Source: Tolypeutes matacus | Taxonomy: Eukaryota > Chordata > Mammalia > Cingulata > Chlamyphoridae | Direction: 5' to 3' | Assembly: GCA_026826555.1 (NCBI GenBank) | Contig: JAKSZT010054399.1 | Span: 4,035,627 to 4,099,626, forward strand | DNA length: 64,000 nucleotides | Shown here: positions 1 through 12,420 of the stretch, piece after piece | Layout of the letters: the number at the start of each line of letters is the position of its first letter | Position numbering within the stretch: position 1 is the stretch's first letter | Position numbers and translations under genes: made by a program | The notes under the pieces: model-generated | What the model was told of the DNA's origin: nothing | Database searches by the model: none | Seen by the model: only the letters and a program-made list of their open reading frames with translations

Positions 1-3000
1 CACTTAATAAGTATTTATGTCCAACAAGTTAGGAGCCACTTAAAAAAGCATACATAAATTGAAAGAATAAAAATATTTTTATTTCATTCTTAAATAATCA
101 CAATGACTTATAGAGGGATGTGAATGCCTGTTGGGCACTGAACAAATTCTCACATGTTTGGATTAGATAAAACACTGCCGTCCTTATTTCCTGTTCCACC
201 TTGATTTTTGCCTGCTATTTTATTTGATTTTTATCAGGGCAAGTGCTCAAACCCCAGCTTCACAGAGATAGGAAGTCAGTGAAAGGCGTGTGGTATGATC
301 CAATGTTGAAACTGAATGAGTTTCCTTGAGCTAGCAGTTCCTGCGGCGTCCACAGATGTCCAATATCACTGTTTCCCTCAAACATTTAAAATATCCTGCA
401 GTGCCTCTGTGTGCCGTGGGGCTGCAGGGATTCTCAGCGCCCAGAGCGGGAACCGTGGTTCTAAGGCACAGTAACTAGTTGTGGAAAATTTAAACTCAGG
501 TGGAGGCTGGGGGGCCCCCTCCCCCATTTCTTCCCCAGTAGGCCCTTAAAAAGAGTCTGTGGGATTGAATGAATGGTTGCATGGAAACCCATAATTAAGG
601 CTTGATTCCTTTGCAGTCACGCTTTATGGCCTGGTGAACTACAGCTACGGGGTGGCACTGTAGTCAAGAAGAGCACAGATTCACATGCTGTGGGTTCGAA
701 TCCTGACCCCACCGCAGACGAGGGTAGGAATTTGGGCACACCAGGTAGTTTATGCTAATAAGGAAACTCAGGGTCCCTGTGGCCAGGCCAGCAAGCCCAA
801 CCACGTGCCCAGAGGGTTGGGCTTTGACCCCCTCAATCCCGCCTCTGTAATGGAACCCCAGAAAAGCCCCTGGACGCAGACGCGCAGGTGAGCGTCCCCT
901 GCCAATATGCCGGGAGGGTGACGCGTCCTGACTCTGTGCAGAGAGGACGCTTGGGAGCCCTCCCAGACCTCGCCCTGTGCATCTCAACAACTGCAGTCAC
1001 AGCACGGCACTTTCCTCAGTGCTGTGAGTTATTCTAGCAAGTTATGGAACCTGAGGGAACCCTGGAATTTGAAGCCAGATGGTCAGAAGTGCGGGCATCC
1101 CTGGGAACCTGAGCTTGTGGCTGGTGTTGGAGTGCAGGCAGCCTTGCCAGGATGGTGCCCTTAGCCTGTGAACTTGGCCTGACTCCAGACAGTAAGTGTC
1201 GAACTGCATTGTACCTGGACCAGAGGGGAAGGAGACGAGCTTCATGAGGCTTCTTGGGAGAGGTCGTTCCCATGTACCACTGTGGAACAGAGAAAACCAA
1301 ACCTGGGCCTCTGTCCATCCTCTCTGGATCCAGCATGCCTGTGGGGCAGCTTCTGTTGTCCCAAGGCACCTGGGCATCTCCCGTCCGAGTCCGAGTATCC
1401 AGGAGCCCCAGGCAGGGCTTGGCCCAGAGCTGTGCCCATGCAGAGCCCTCCCCGGGAGCCCACGAGAGTCCCTTCCAAGAGGGAACCTCCTTAAGATGTA
1501 TAAGGAACCACCACAGCCCTACCTGGACCTTCCTCATCTGTAAAATGGGACTGCTGCCCTGTGACATCGCCAGGCAGGTCGTGGCTTTCCAGGTTTTCAG
1601 CGTTTTCAGTGTTGCCTGGGAATCACCAGCCAGTTCCCTGGGAGATCCTACCAGCTAGGGTCCTTCAGAACAGACTGCACTGGGAATGCCACTAACACCT
1701 CTGAATTGTATGCGTAGAAGGGGTTGACAGGGGAAATGTTATGTTGTGGCTATGTTACCACACACACACACACACAAAACCCACCACCTCGTCTGATTGC
1801 TGGCAAACGTGGCAGAGCTCTTCGGCTCACCGTAGCCAGCCCCTGAGGTGGTGTGACTTGCCTGCCCCCGGGTGAGCAGCTTCTCAACCTGTCAACCTGG
1901 AGAGCTGGCCTTCATCTCCCTCAGCTGCAGGGCAGTGTCGCAGGGTCCTGAGGTGGAAGATAAAGCACTCTCCCCTCAAGAGAAGCGGATCCAGGAGGGA
2001 AGAAATCAGCTGGCCTATGGGTAGGAGGGAAGCCCGGATCTCCCTCATCAGATGCTTTATAAGTCACCCCCAAGGAGCCAGGCCTGCTTCTGAGGCCCCT
2101 AGCCCTGCTGATGGGATGGTAGCACACGGCTGTCAGAATATCAGCTGCAGCCAAGCTGAGATTTGGTTCTCTGGAGAGGGCATTCTAACTTGTAGTCTCC
2201 TTTCACAAGATGAGCTTCAGTTTTCTACTAGGTGCTCAGCTAACTGTTCCCAGCAGCCTTTGCGTCACTTATGTCCAAGCTTTGCCTCCCTGTTGTCTCC
2301 CCATACAGCCAAAAGTCCAACAGAAACCCCTGCCTACAGGTGTGTGCCACAGAGTGCAAACTCAGCACCAGCACCCCATTGGCAGGCGCAGCTGGGCATA
2401 AGCCACAGCTGCGGGCTCTGCATGCGTTGTCATTGGTGAGAGGGAGTCCTGGAGAGGGCACGGCAGTAAGGTTGGTTTGTTATGGCGGCTCAGTAACTTT
2501 GTTCTTGTAATAGGCTTGTTCGTTCCAGCCCACCCTCCTACTTATCACCCATTTCATACTCTCTGCAGTCTGATCGAGTTGGCGGGGCCAGACAGTCCCC
2601 CGTGTCACAGGTGGGCTTTGCACGTTGAATCAGTGGCACTTTGACTTGGAATCCTGCACCTTGCCCAGCCCCTGTGCTGCTGACCCTTCCCTGCACGCCA
2701 CCCCTGCTGTCAACTTCTTTCGAATTCTTGTGGCTCTGAGGGCTGGCAAGTGCAGTTTGTATTTGTCCCGATTATGGATTTCAGCAGATTTCATATGCCA
2801 AGATGGTGCCATTTCATCCTCAAAGCAGCCATTTGAAGGTCTTATTATGCCAACTTTATGGATAAGGGAACCGAGCTTCAGAGATGTAAAGTGGCTCAGG
2901 TCATACCATCAGCAAATGGGTCTCCTGATCCCCATTCCCCTTCCTTTTCCCATAAATCACGTAGATCTTGGGCTGCTTTCTTAATAGACACACAATAGTC

Positions 3001-4570
3001 CTTCAGTACACACCTCAGTCTTTTCAGAAAGGGCCCCAGAAAGCTTGTAAACCTGTTGTATTCAAGAGACATTTTAATTGCAAACAACAGAAGCTGATTT
3101 AGCAGAAAGGAATTTTTTGGAAAGGACATTGGTTTGGTCATAGAAATGCTAGGAAGGCTGGAAAAGGAGACTTGGAATATAAGGGGAACAAAACAAAAAG
3201 GCTTGGGCAGCTGGAACCACAGTCGAAATCACCCGGGAAACCTGTGTGGCATGGATGGAGCCCACAGCTTGTCATGGCACTGGCCAATAGATGCCATCAT
3301 TGGTACCGTTGTCACCACAGCCCTTGGAAACTGGATGTTGCTTCCCCCACTGCCGGCATGGATCCTCCGCCATTCCTACTTCTTTGTGCTCCCAGGAGGT
3401 TTAGGTTTGGCCAACCTCGGTTGTGCACCCATGCCCGAGCAGTGGGGGAGCGGAGAGAGCCAGTCCCTGGTTCTGGCTTCATAGCAGGAAGAAGCTCTAC
3501 TTTCCACCAGAGTCACCTAGTTGGGGATTCGCAAATGGAGTAAGCAGAGCCAGGTGCTGGGCGCTGTGCCCCCCAAATTACAAATTTCTACTCCCCCCAC
3601 CCCACCAAACACACACAAACACCCAGTTATTGCACTGTAGGTTACTTTTCCCTTTCTAACCACCACTACCACCTTCCCACAACTCCCCAAACCTTGTCTT
3701 AGACTTGGTCTAAAACTCAGAGCTAATATAGGTGAAATCGCTCTGGGAAGTGGTACGTGAATGACAGGTGGTAGAACTGAGAAGCTGGAGTGCCTCAAGG
3801 CCGCGGGAGGGGCTTATTGATGTTGTCTGGTGACATCAGCAGGAATACTGCCTGTTTGCTATAAAGCAAGTAGGGTTCACATGGCAGAGTGTCATTTCCC
3901 TTCCTTTCTGGCTGAGGAATGAGGATCCATTGTTTCTCTGTGAGGAAGCGGGGAGCCTTGGGCTGCTTTCCTTTCCTGGCAGGTTTCGGCCACACTGAGG
4001 TGTTTTCTCCCCAAGGACCTGTGTTCCTGGGCTTTGCAAGATGGTGCCGGCGTGGCCCCGCTGTGGTTTTCCCGCCCTCCCACTGCCTTCCCAGGACTGG
4101 AGTACATGGCCAGCCCATTGCTGCCTAGTTCTTTTGGCCAAAATGGCGACGCCTGCTTGCTCAAGGCTGGAGCCCTTGTAGGCTTCCTTTATTCAGCTGT
4201 GGGAAGTCCGTCACCAAAATGGCCAGTTTCCCCAGGCACTCTCCTCCCTGATATAGTCCTTCAGGGGCTCTGGCCCATTCACTGTCACAGATGTGAAGCT
4301 ACAACAACCACTGCGGTTCGTCCAATTTGAGCCTCCAGCCTGACCTGCTTTTTAGCTCTTCCCGCCATTCAATCACTAGACCCTGCTCTCCCTCCTTTGC
4401 TTTCCCAAATCTCCTCTCAACACAGTGCTGGGGTCCAGTGGGGCCCAGAGGGTTTTAAGATTCTCCTCTCAACCCACCCAGGTGGCTCTGAGGCTGTCAT
4501 CGAATCCTGCTCCCACTCTTCCACTTGCAGCAATTGTCAAGATGGCAAATGGGAAAAGTAGGGCTTTGGG
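1..4570. other. Intronic sequence, mostly unassigned
   Basis: No gene was recognised. Short MIR-like pieces occur near 655-720 (tRNA-like head with GGGTTCGAATCC), 1515-1580 (CCTCATCTGTAAAATGGG) and 2848-2950 (reverse-type MIR core). A (CA)n run lies at about 1759-1777. Overlapping open frames at 1030-1660 run on both strands without homology I recognise and are probably chance. Confidence 0.6.
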
Positions 4571-4574
4571 GGGC

Positions 4575-4800
4575 ACAAAACTGAATTTGCAGCCTGGACC
4601 TGTCACCCAACTCTGATCTCGGGCCATGATAATCTCTCGAAGCCTCAGTGTGCTCTTCTATGCCAATGGGGACAGTGGGACTGGTGCGAGGCTGGAAGGA
4701 GCCATGTCCTGGAGAGAGAAGAACCTGACCCCTAGTGGACATAGCAATTCCAGCTCCTCTTCCCTCCTCAGTCCTCTCTTCCGCCCCCAGAGGCTCTGAG
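4575..4800 (+). mobile_element. MIR SINE, degraded
   Basis: The stretch reads like the MIR core: loss of Na-style 'cctgtcaccc', then 'cctcagtgtgctcttctatg' and 'aatggggacagtgggac', followed by a GC-rich remainder. It is old and divergent, with no visible target-site duplication. Confidence 0.5.
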
Positions 4801-5112
4801 GCTGCAGCCTTGCCCTGCACCTGTGCCTATTACTGCTGCCTGCAGGGAGCCCTGGGCTGGGGACAAAATCTCCTTGGTAACAAGGAGACTAATAATAGCT
4901 TTTAAAAACCCTAGAGTACCTCACTGAAGCTCTCTTTCTGATGGAGTAAAAACTACTGAAAGAACAACGGGAGGTTTGAAAGCAGTGCAGGTGCGTGCCT
5001 GAGGCATTTAACGTTGGGAGAATACTGGAGAATCTTCCTCTTTGTGGGGATTTCTAGAGGCTCACGGGGGCCCTGGCAGGTAACGCAAATGAGAGGAATG
5101 GGTTGGGGTCAT

Positions 5113-5583
5113 TGTGGAAGGCAGAATTCTAAGATGATCTTTGCCCACTGGTGTTACTCCTCTATGTCAATTATGTTGAGAATTTTGTCTAGCTGGTGGC
5201 AGAAGAGGAAGACAGAGAAAGTCCAGGTGCCAGAAGGATTGGCTTTGACCTTGCCCTTCCTGGCTCAAAGATGGCAGAGGCACAAGGCAAGGAACGAGAG
5301 CACCTCTAGAAGCTGACAGCGCCCCACGGCTCACAGCCAGTAAGGAAACAGCCACCAGGAACTGAATTCTGCCAACAACCTAAAGGAGCTTGGAAGTGAG
5401 TTCTTCTCCAGAACTTCCAAATAAGAGCCCAGCCCAGCCAACTCTTTGATTTTGGCCTTCAGCAGAGACCCAGCTGAGCCTCCATGGACTGCTGATCTAC
5501 AGAACTGTGAGAAAATGAATGGGAGTTGTTTTAAGCTGCTAAGTCTGTAGTAGTTTTTATAGCAGCAATAGAAAATTCATACA
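5113..5583 (+). mobile_element. Mammalian LTR-like repeat, family not assigned
   Basis: It begins TGTGGAAGGCAGAATTC and ends in the 'tttaagctgctaagt ... aattcatacag' pattern seen at the 3' end of several old mammalian repeats of the MaLR/LTR type. The candidate terminal dinucleotides are TG and CA, but the flanking pentamers (GTCAT and GTAAG) do not match. The class is therefore tentative. Confidence 0.4.
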
Positions 5584-5599
5584 GTAAGGCAGTAGGGAC

Positions 5600-7246
5600 T
5601 GGTGGGGACTGCAGTGTACTGGAGATAAGTGCCATCTAACCATCCAGGCTACAATTCGGCTCCAACAGATTGTTATTATATAGCAAGCTCTGGCGAACAA
5701 GCCCAATGATTCTGGATCTTTCAGTTTTTCAAGGGAAGAAAAAAATCTAGGCTGTGTGAAACACCCTACTTCTTCTTCAAAAACACGTCTTCTGGATGAG
5801 TATACCTGTGGCCTACTCATTTGAGATTCCTTCACTAAAGCATAACCCCTTTTAAATGGAGAATTTCCTACTTTTTGTATGTGTTTTAGAGAAGTTGCCT
5901 AGTTTATTGTCTTTCAAACTGTATATCTAGTGTGGTTAATGTATCTCTTGAAAGCGTTGACTTGCAGTCAACAATTAGGTACTGAGGTTTTGCCAGGGAC
6001 TATGTGGGGGCTTTTGGAGATAAAATGAGGCTCCCACTCTTTTGAATGTGTGATGGGGATTCACATTATACTTTAGAAAGATGAAAAAGTATAGGTTTCT
6101 TTAGTTCCCTACAGCTAATCTGATAACCATTATAGGTCCCTATCCTGTTAGGTTAGATTAGAATTATAGTCTAATCTGGTAATCTCATCCAACCCAATAA
6201 CTTAAATTTTCTCTTTAAGTAAGCCAGAATCTTTTAGATGACTCTGATGGCCCAAACTGTCAGAAGTCTGTCCTTTGCTCCCCCCTCCACTCCAGAAGGT
6301 GGCTGCTTCTATGGGGAGAATCTGGTTTATATGACCCCAGGTGGTAGAGCAGAGGGCTATGTATCTGGCTAGGTCCAGCTGAATCCTGGCTTGTCCAGGT
6401 TGGAGAATGGCGGTGCATGCTCTGGAGTCCGTTCCAGGCTACTCCCTAGAACAGTGACCACTGAGGTAGGGTGGGTCTCCTCTGGCTGTTGCAGAGAAAC
6501 ATGGCAGCCCTTGGCTGCTGGAGTCCAATCCTGGCCACTCCTCTCTACTCCCATGTCCTTGCTGCTGTAGCCACTGCACCCGACCCCAGGCCTCTATCCT
6601 CCCATGGGCCACTGTCTCCTCCTGCCTGCTCACACTTGGCTGTATGTGTGCCACATATGGGCAGGAAGGGTGGCCTCAGATCTACTTCTCTGAGAAGCTT
6701 GTCATTAGCTGGGAAAGTCTCTGGCTTCTACATCCTTATCTGCTATTTTTAAACCTCCTCTCTTGGTCTCCCAAGGAGGCTAGAAGTGGTTTTCATTTCT
6801 CTAAGGAATATCCAGGCTGGAAGAAGCTGGCTAGTGATTTCCTACTTTCATATCCTCTTTCTCAACCTTAGCTGCATGTGTAAGTCTAGGGATGGAGATG
6901 TGTGGGGTTTACCAATAAGGAAACCTAAATTGGACAGTGTCCAGGAGTATTATCCCATGACAGAGGTTATGAGTTGAATAACTAAATTCTAACGCACCTG
7001 AAACAATCAGAAAATGTAAGTACTGATGTGGGTTCCTGTGCAAAAAGATGGCTCGGACTACAAGATTGAGCAGTAGAGGAAGGTCCTTGAAAGGGCTGGT
7101 GGGATTGGGGCCAGCCTTTATGGATGGGATGGAAATAGAAGAGTACTTCCACAGCTAATTCTGTTCAACATCAAGTCCCATCATTATCAGTCATGTTGAT
7201 TTCCTATCATTAGTCATTTCCCTCTTTCAGAGCCAGCTGACAGCAT
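5600..7246. other. Intronic sequence, nothing recognised
   Basis: No gene, RNA or confidently named repeat was seen. Open frames here are short, lack initiation context and have no recognisable domains. Confidence 0.5.
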
Positions 7247-7706
7247 TGGGAGGTACTTGTGTTGCCCAGAAGGATATGGTGAAGTCCTAACCCCCCAGTG
7301 CCTCAGAATGTGACCCTTATTTGGAAATAGGATCGTTGCAGATGGAATTAGTTTTGAGGTTGCATTGGAGTGGGTGGGCTCTTGATGCCTTAATCCAATA
7401 TTACTGGTGTCCTTAGAAGAAGAGGAGAAGAGATGCAGAGACATGCAGGGTAGGAGGCCGGGTGACGATGGCGGTAGAGACTAGACTTATGCAGCCATGA
7501 GCCATGGAATGCCAAGATTGCCCGCAAATGCTGAAGCTGGAAGAGGCAAGGAAGGAAGGGTGCTTCTCTAAAGCCCCTGAAGACAGCATGGCCCTGCCAA
7601 CACCTTGACCTCGGACTTCTGGCCTCCAGAACCATGAAATATACCCTTCTGCTTTTTAAGCCCGCTCGTGGTCACTGGTTATGCCAGCTCTACGAAACTA
7701 ATACAG
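7247..7706 (+). mobile_element. Mammalian LTR-like repeat, family not assigned
   Basis: Recognisable phrases are 'gaagtcctaacccccagtgc', 'tgacccttatttggaaatag', 'gatgcagccatgagccatgg', 'ggacttctggcctccagaac' and the terminal 'aaactaatacag'. These belong to a widespread old mammalian repeat with LTR-like organisation. The length is close to full. The class is from memory only. Confidence 0.5.
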
Positions 7707-7879
7707 GAGCCTTGACGAAAGCAGCCGAATGTGGGTCACGGGCAAGAATGGGGACGTGTGTCAGGGAGGCGAATGCCATTCTCTGGGTATTGTATACAAT
7801 TTCAGTATGGGTGCAAATAACAACCTGCCCAGCCATGGGATGCGCAGAAGGTAGCGAGACTGCAGCAGTTAAGATCAGC

Positions 7880-8090
7880 CTTGCTCTGGAGCCAGTCTGG
7901 GCCCAAATCCCAATTCTTCTCCCCACTGAGCCGCGGAACCTCGGGCAGGAGGCTGACTCTTCTCAGAGGCTCAGCTTTCACATCTGTAAGGGGCGTAGCA
8001 TTATCCTTGCCTCAAGGGATTCGGTGGACTGGAAGATGGGGCTGCATGTAAAGCACTCTGGCACAAAGTAAGTGCTCAGCAAGGCTTCTC
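7880..8090 (+). mobile_element. MIR SINE
   Basis: A fairly complete MIR: 'cttgctctggagccagtctg' head-proximal part, 'cctcgggcaggaggctgac', 'tcagctttcacatctgtaag' core, and the terminal 'gtaaagcactctggcacaaa' with 'gtaagtgctcagcaa', the usual MIR 3' end. Confidence 0.75.
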
Positions 8091-8311
8091 TTACTGTTTT
8101 AAATTATGCCATTACAGTTATGAGTGCATCAGACTAGTGGTTTGGGTTGGGAAGCTGTATCAGGAGCTCTTATGGGGATTGAAGATAGGGGACTTGATCT
8201 CTCCAAAAGGAGGTTCACAGGGGTTCTCCTCCCAGTTTATATGGAGGAAGGGCCAGATTTGGACAAGTCTTGATTCTGCCACTTCTCTCGCACTTTCTAA
8301 GCAGAAAGAAA

Positions 8312-8351
8312 ATGTGTGTGTGTGTGCGCATGTGCATGCATGCGTGTGTGT
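8312..8351. repeat. (GT)n-rich microsatellite, impure
   Basis: Alternating TG/GT with GCGCATGTGCATGCATGCG interruptions. The alternating purine-pyrimidine stretch is of the type that can adopt left-handed DNA. No function is implied. Confidence 0.85.
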
Positions 8352-8739
8352 TAGGAGGTTGGAGAGGAAAAATGAAAGAGGAGACAGACCTGGACTAAAT
8401 GGAGTGAGGCAATCGGTGAGTGAAACTGTGTAAATGCCCCTTGTTTCAGAGTACAGGGAAGGAGCGGGTATAAGTTGCCCTGTTTGTTCAGATATTAAGT
8501 TCTATTAAAACCAGAGGTTCGCCTTTGACCTGCCTTTTCATTCCCTTCATTCTAAAGCCCAGTTCTGCTCAATCTTTTTTGAATCAGAGACTCTTAGGAA
8601 TCTAGTGAATCTTTCCCTTATAAAATTGTACATCAGGATATATGCAAGTAACTTTTGTCAACAGTCCAGTTTGGGCAGTTTCTTGGACCTCAAGTTAAAC
8701 ACTTGCTGAGATCATATTCTGAATGGACCTCAATCTTCT

Positions 8740-9015
8740 GAATGATGACTAGGCAAACTCCTATGCATACTTCAGGGCCCTGCTTAAATATCACCTCTTC
8801 AGCAGAGCTTCTTTCCATGCCTACATAGTTGGGCAGCCCCTCCTTTGTGCTCTTCTTGTACTTTGTTCATCCCTCTCTTAGATCCGTATCCTGTCATCTT
8901 TCCTTTCCTTTTTGGTCTCCTCCACTAGACTGTGAGCTCCTTTTGGTCTGTCTTATTCATTCTTTGGTCCCCAGTGCCTAGCCCAGAAATGCTGAAGGGA
9001 TGAAGTATAAATGAA
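8740..9015 (+). mobile_element. L2 LINE, 3' end
   Basis: The typical L2 3' phrase order is present: 'cagggccctgcttaaatatc', 'cctcttcagcagagcttctt', 'tagactgtgagctcctt', 'ccccagtgcctagcccagaa'. It is old and truncated. Confidence 0.75.
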
Positions 9016-12000
9016 GTCAATGAATCCCTTGCTTGAGAAAGCCCTCTCAGCTTCCGTGAATGGGAGTTGAAAACAGGAAGCTGTATCTGATGGGACTTCT
9101 TGTGGGGACAGCTGCAAGCCAGGCTTCAGGATCAGCATCCGTTTTGGCTTCCAGAAGATAAGGGGCTGTCAACACAAGTGGAATACTGGAGGAGGAGCCG
9201 GTGGGAAAGGAGCACTACCTGATAGATTCCCACCATTGATTAGATAAGGGGATATGTAATTGGAAATGAGCTGGCAGCGAGGGATGCTTTGAAGTTCCAG
9301 CCTGATTATATTAAGGAATGGCTCTGGCCTCTGGGTGGCAGGTGGGTGGAGCCACACTCCAGTACCCAGGGATAACCTACCTGCTTAGGGATGGGGAGGG
9401 GCACCTGTTCTATGAGACAGCAGAGAGAATGTCTTTTCCTAGAGGTTTCAATGGAAGGCGTCTTGCCCAGACTCCTGAGGGGCATTATTTGGATCGAATA
9501 TCAGTCCCCAAGAAAGCCTGGTCTTTCCTGTGGGTAAAGGTGTATGGGCAGGGTCTTCAGCCACAACCCATCTCCCCACTTGGAGACCCTGAACATGGAA
9601 GGTGTGAGGGGAACAGCTGCCCACTGTGGGCTTTAGGGTCTGTTGGTTGGGAACTCCTTCCCTCTATCATTAGCTCCTCATGAGGCCATGGGTATTTTGG
9701 CCCAGTTGTAGGAAACACACTCGAAGGAAGCCAATTTTCTGTTTCCCCGTGAGGAATCTTAGGAGAGCAGTAGAGCTCCTTCTGGAATTATTTGATTTAA
9801 AAGCTTCTGACAAAGAGCAGCCACACTGCCTGGAAGATAGCACTTTCACCCTCCAGAAGTTTCCCACCAATCTCATTTTTCCCCAACTTTGGCACAGTGA
9901 TAGAGGTAGGAAGGTACCAGTCCCACCACTCTATGGACTGACAGCTCTCACTATTTGCTGACAAAGGGTGCTTGTCTTGGGACATTAAGTTGGTTTAGGC
10001 CCAAAGTTCAAGACCCAGCTTGGTTTAAAATATTAAATGCATTCAAGACTCAGCTTGGGCTCATTGACCTCACACAAAGAGGTAACTGGTCCATGCAGGC
10101 GTGACTTGTGATAACTCTCCCAAGAACACCCAGGCCAGGCCCGATGAGTTCTGTCTCACCCGCCCCCAGTTGCACTGTACCTCGTTGACAAATGGGTAAG
10201 ATTCCAAGGCAAACATTTCTGGGTGCAGAATTCCCTCCCCAGTGGCACAAGCTGAGTTTGGGGTGTGTTGTGCTGGCTCCCAGTTTCGGGTGTGGGTAGC
10301 AAGGTCACCGTCACCCAGCAGAGCCCAGCATCCCCGAGAGCTCCACTGTTCCTCCACCATCATCGTGAGCACCAGTGGGCTTTGCTGAAACTCCCTAGCT
10401 GCTCAGAAAATATTTGATGTTTGCAAGACACAAAATGCTTTTTCTCAGGCCCTTATTGCTTTTTCTCCATTTGTACTTTGTACGCTCTGTTTATTGGGAG
10501 TGAAATCGAATCCATATGTTTCAAATCCCTTTGCTTAATTCAGTGTGGCTTTATCTTCTTTGAAGTCCCAACGTATCTGGCCTTTTGCCTTAGTTGGTGG
10601 GAATTGCATTTTACCACAAGAGGATATGAGCCTGCAAGCTAAAAGGAGCGTGTTTCGTATGGCGCCCTGAAAGCAGCGGGGTGGTGGAGACGGCCCTCCT
10701 GTCCTTCCAGTCGAGTTGTCCATCCAGGAGCGAGAAAGCACAGACCGTCTCCTTAGGCTGTGAAGAGCAGTCATGGCTGAGGAGAGCCTTTGTAGGGTGC
10801 CCCGTTAGGCATCAGCCGTGGCTGCTCCTCTGCCTCTCTCGGGCCCCCTCATGTTCTTTCTATCCAGTGGAACCTACTTATGTTCATGTCAGAGGAATGT
10901 CAGAGCCATGTGCTTAGGGAAGAGGGAGGGGGACTTTGTCCCAACTGACTATTTCCTTTCCAGAAGAAAATGGAGAGAGAGGGCTTTTCTCCAAAGAGCC
11001 ATTTCTGCACTTTCTTTGGGGGTGGCAAGAAAAGCACTATGCTAAGACAGATGAGAGTCAAGAAGACACCAAAGACCAGTGCTATTCCCTGGAGAGCCAG
11101 GTCTCAAATCCCATATTGACAGACAGAGGCAATCTCTTTCTCTTTCTTAAGAGAAATCCCAGCATATATCTAGGTGGCTTTCCCAGGTTGGTGGGGTGTG
11201 CCAGCCTATACGCAGACAATGAAGGTCACCTTTATGCTGTATGTGATTTCAGGGGCAAGGGAAAGGCCCTGGGCCACACTAATGCCCAACCATCCCTCCC
11301 TCCACACACACACACAGAAGATGCCTGTTGACTGGAATTCTACCATTAGAACTTTATTCCTTCAGCTTATACCCTGGATTCTTGGAAAAATGCTAAGAAC
11401 CTGGAATTTCAGGTTCTTGGCATTTTGGTAGGGAGGATTTGGGGAAGGGAAAGCTGGGAAAGAGAAACTGAGGCTCTTGTAGGTCCCAGAGGAGACTTTG
11501 CAGAAACAACCCCAAGGGGTGGAATTGGAGGAATGATATCCAGAGCAGAGAGAAAACTAACTTTGCTTTACAAACGTGTGAATGGGCTCTGCATTTTTGG
11601 GTTCCTTCTAAAACTGCAAGTGCTATATCATAAGAGTTTTGAAAAGTATTTGTAGAATTTATGATGGAGATGCCTGTACCTCAGAACCTTGGGATACATG
11701 CTTGGGCTTCACAATGTGGGTAGTTTTGTGACAATGTTTGTATTGAATTTTTCTGGGGAGAGAGTCCATAGCTTCCATCAGAATCATAAAGCGGTCCAGG
11801 TATTTGAGCAAGAAGACTAGACATGTGGCCTCAGCCTCTGAAGCACACAGAGTTCAAGATCAGCTGAGCTTGCAGGAGATCTCCTGGGCGCAGGACCTGG
11901 GAGAGGTCCACGGCGCTGGGACCACCCTAGACTTTGGAGGGCCCTTCTGCCACCACCAAAAGTATCCATCAAAGGTCATCATGTCTCCCCTGGGTTTAAA

Positions 12001-12130
12001 AAAAATACTAATGTTTGTTTCTGATCATAAAAATAGAAACTTAGAAAAAAACCAAAGCAGTCATAACCCTGCTAAACAGTTAACCACTGTAAATAGTTTG
12101 AAGTATTCCCTTCAAGGCGTTTTCTGTTTT
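9016..12130. other. Intronic sequence, nothing recognised
   Basis: No gene or confidently named repeat was found. A small inverted repeat lies at 11395-11418: AAGAACCTG, six-base spacer, CAGGTTCTT. A CACACA run lies near 11306-11317. Open frames up to 131 codons show no domain I recognise. Confidence 0.5.
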
Positions 12131-12420
12131 GTTTTGTTTTTTTAGAGGGAGTTGAGATCATAGTACGTCTGAATAGAGCCCTTTTCACTTAACATTGCAT
12201 CCTAATCATCTTGCTTGCCATACCCAAGTCTTTATGAGCATCATTTTCAATGGCTGCACAATATTCCATTGTGTGGCCGTCCTGGAGTTTACGTACCCAT
12301 TCTTCTATTGTTGGACATTTGCACTGCCTCCAGCTTTTTTGCTTTAATAAATAATGCAGCGAGAAGAGTCTTTGCACAAGACGTTTTGCTTGCATTTTAG
12401 ATGACTTCTTTGGTAGATTC
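12131..12420. mobile_element. Old L1 (L1M-type) 3' fragment
   Basis: The text 'cacttaacattgcatcctaa', 'caatggctgcacaatattcc', 'attgtgtggccgtcc' and 'attgttggacatttgcactg' matches the well-known 3' region of ancient L1 families. Orientation was not determined with confidence. Confidence 0.6.

Noticed and set aside
7634..8071. 145-codon frame
   Set aside because: It spans an LTR-like repeat end and a MIR; no homology recognised.
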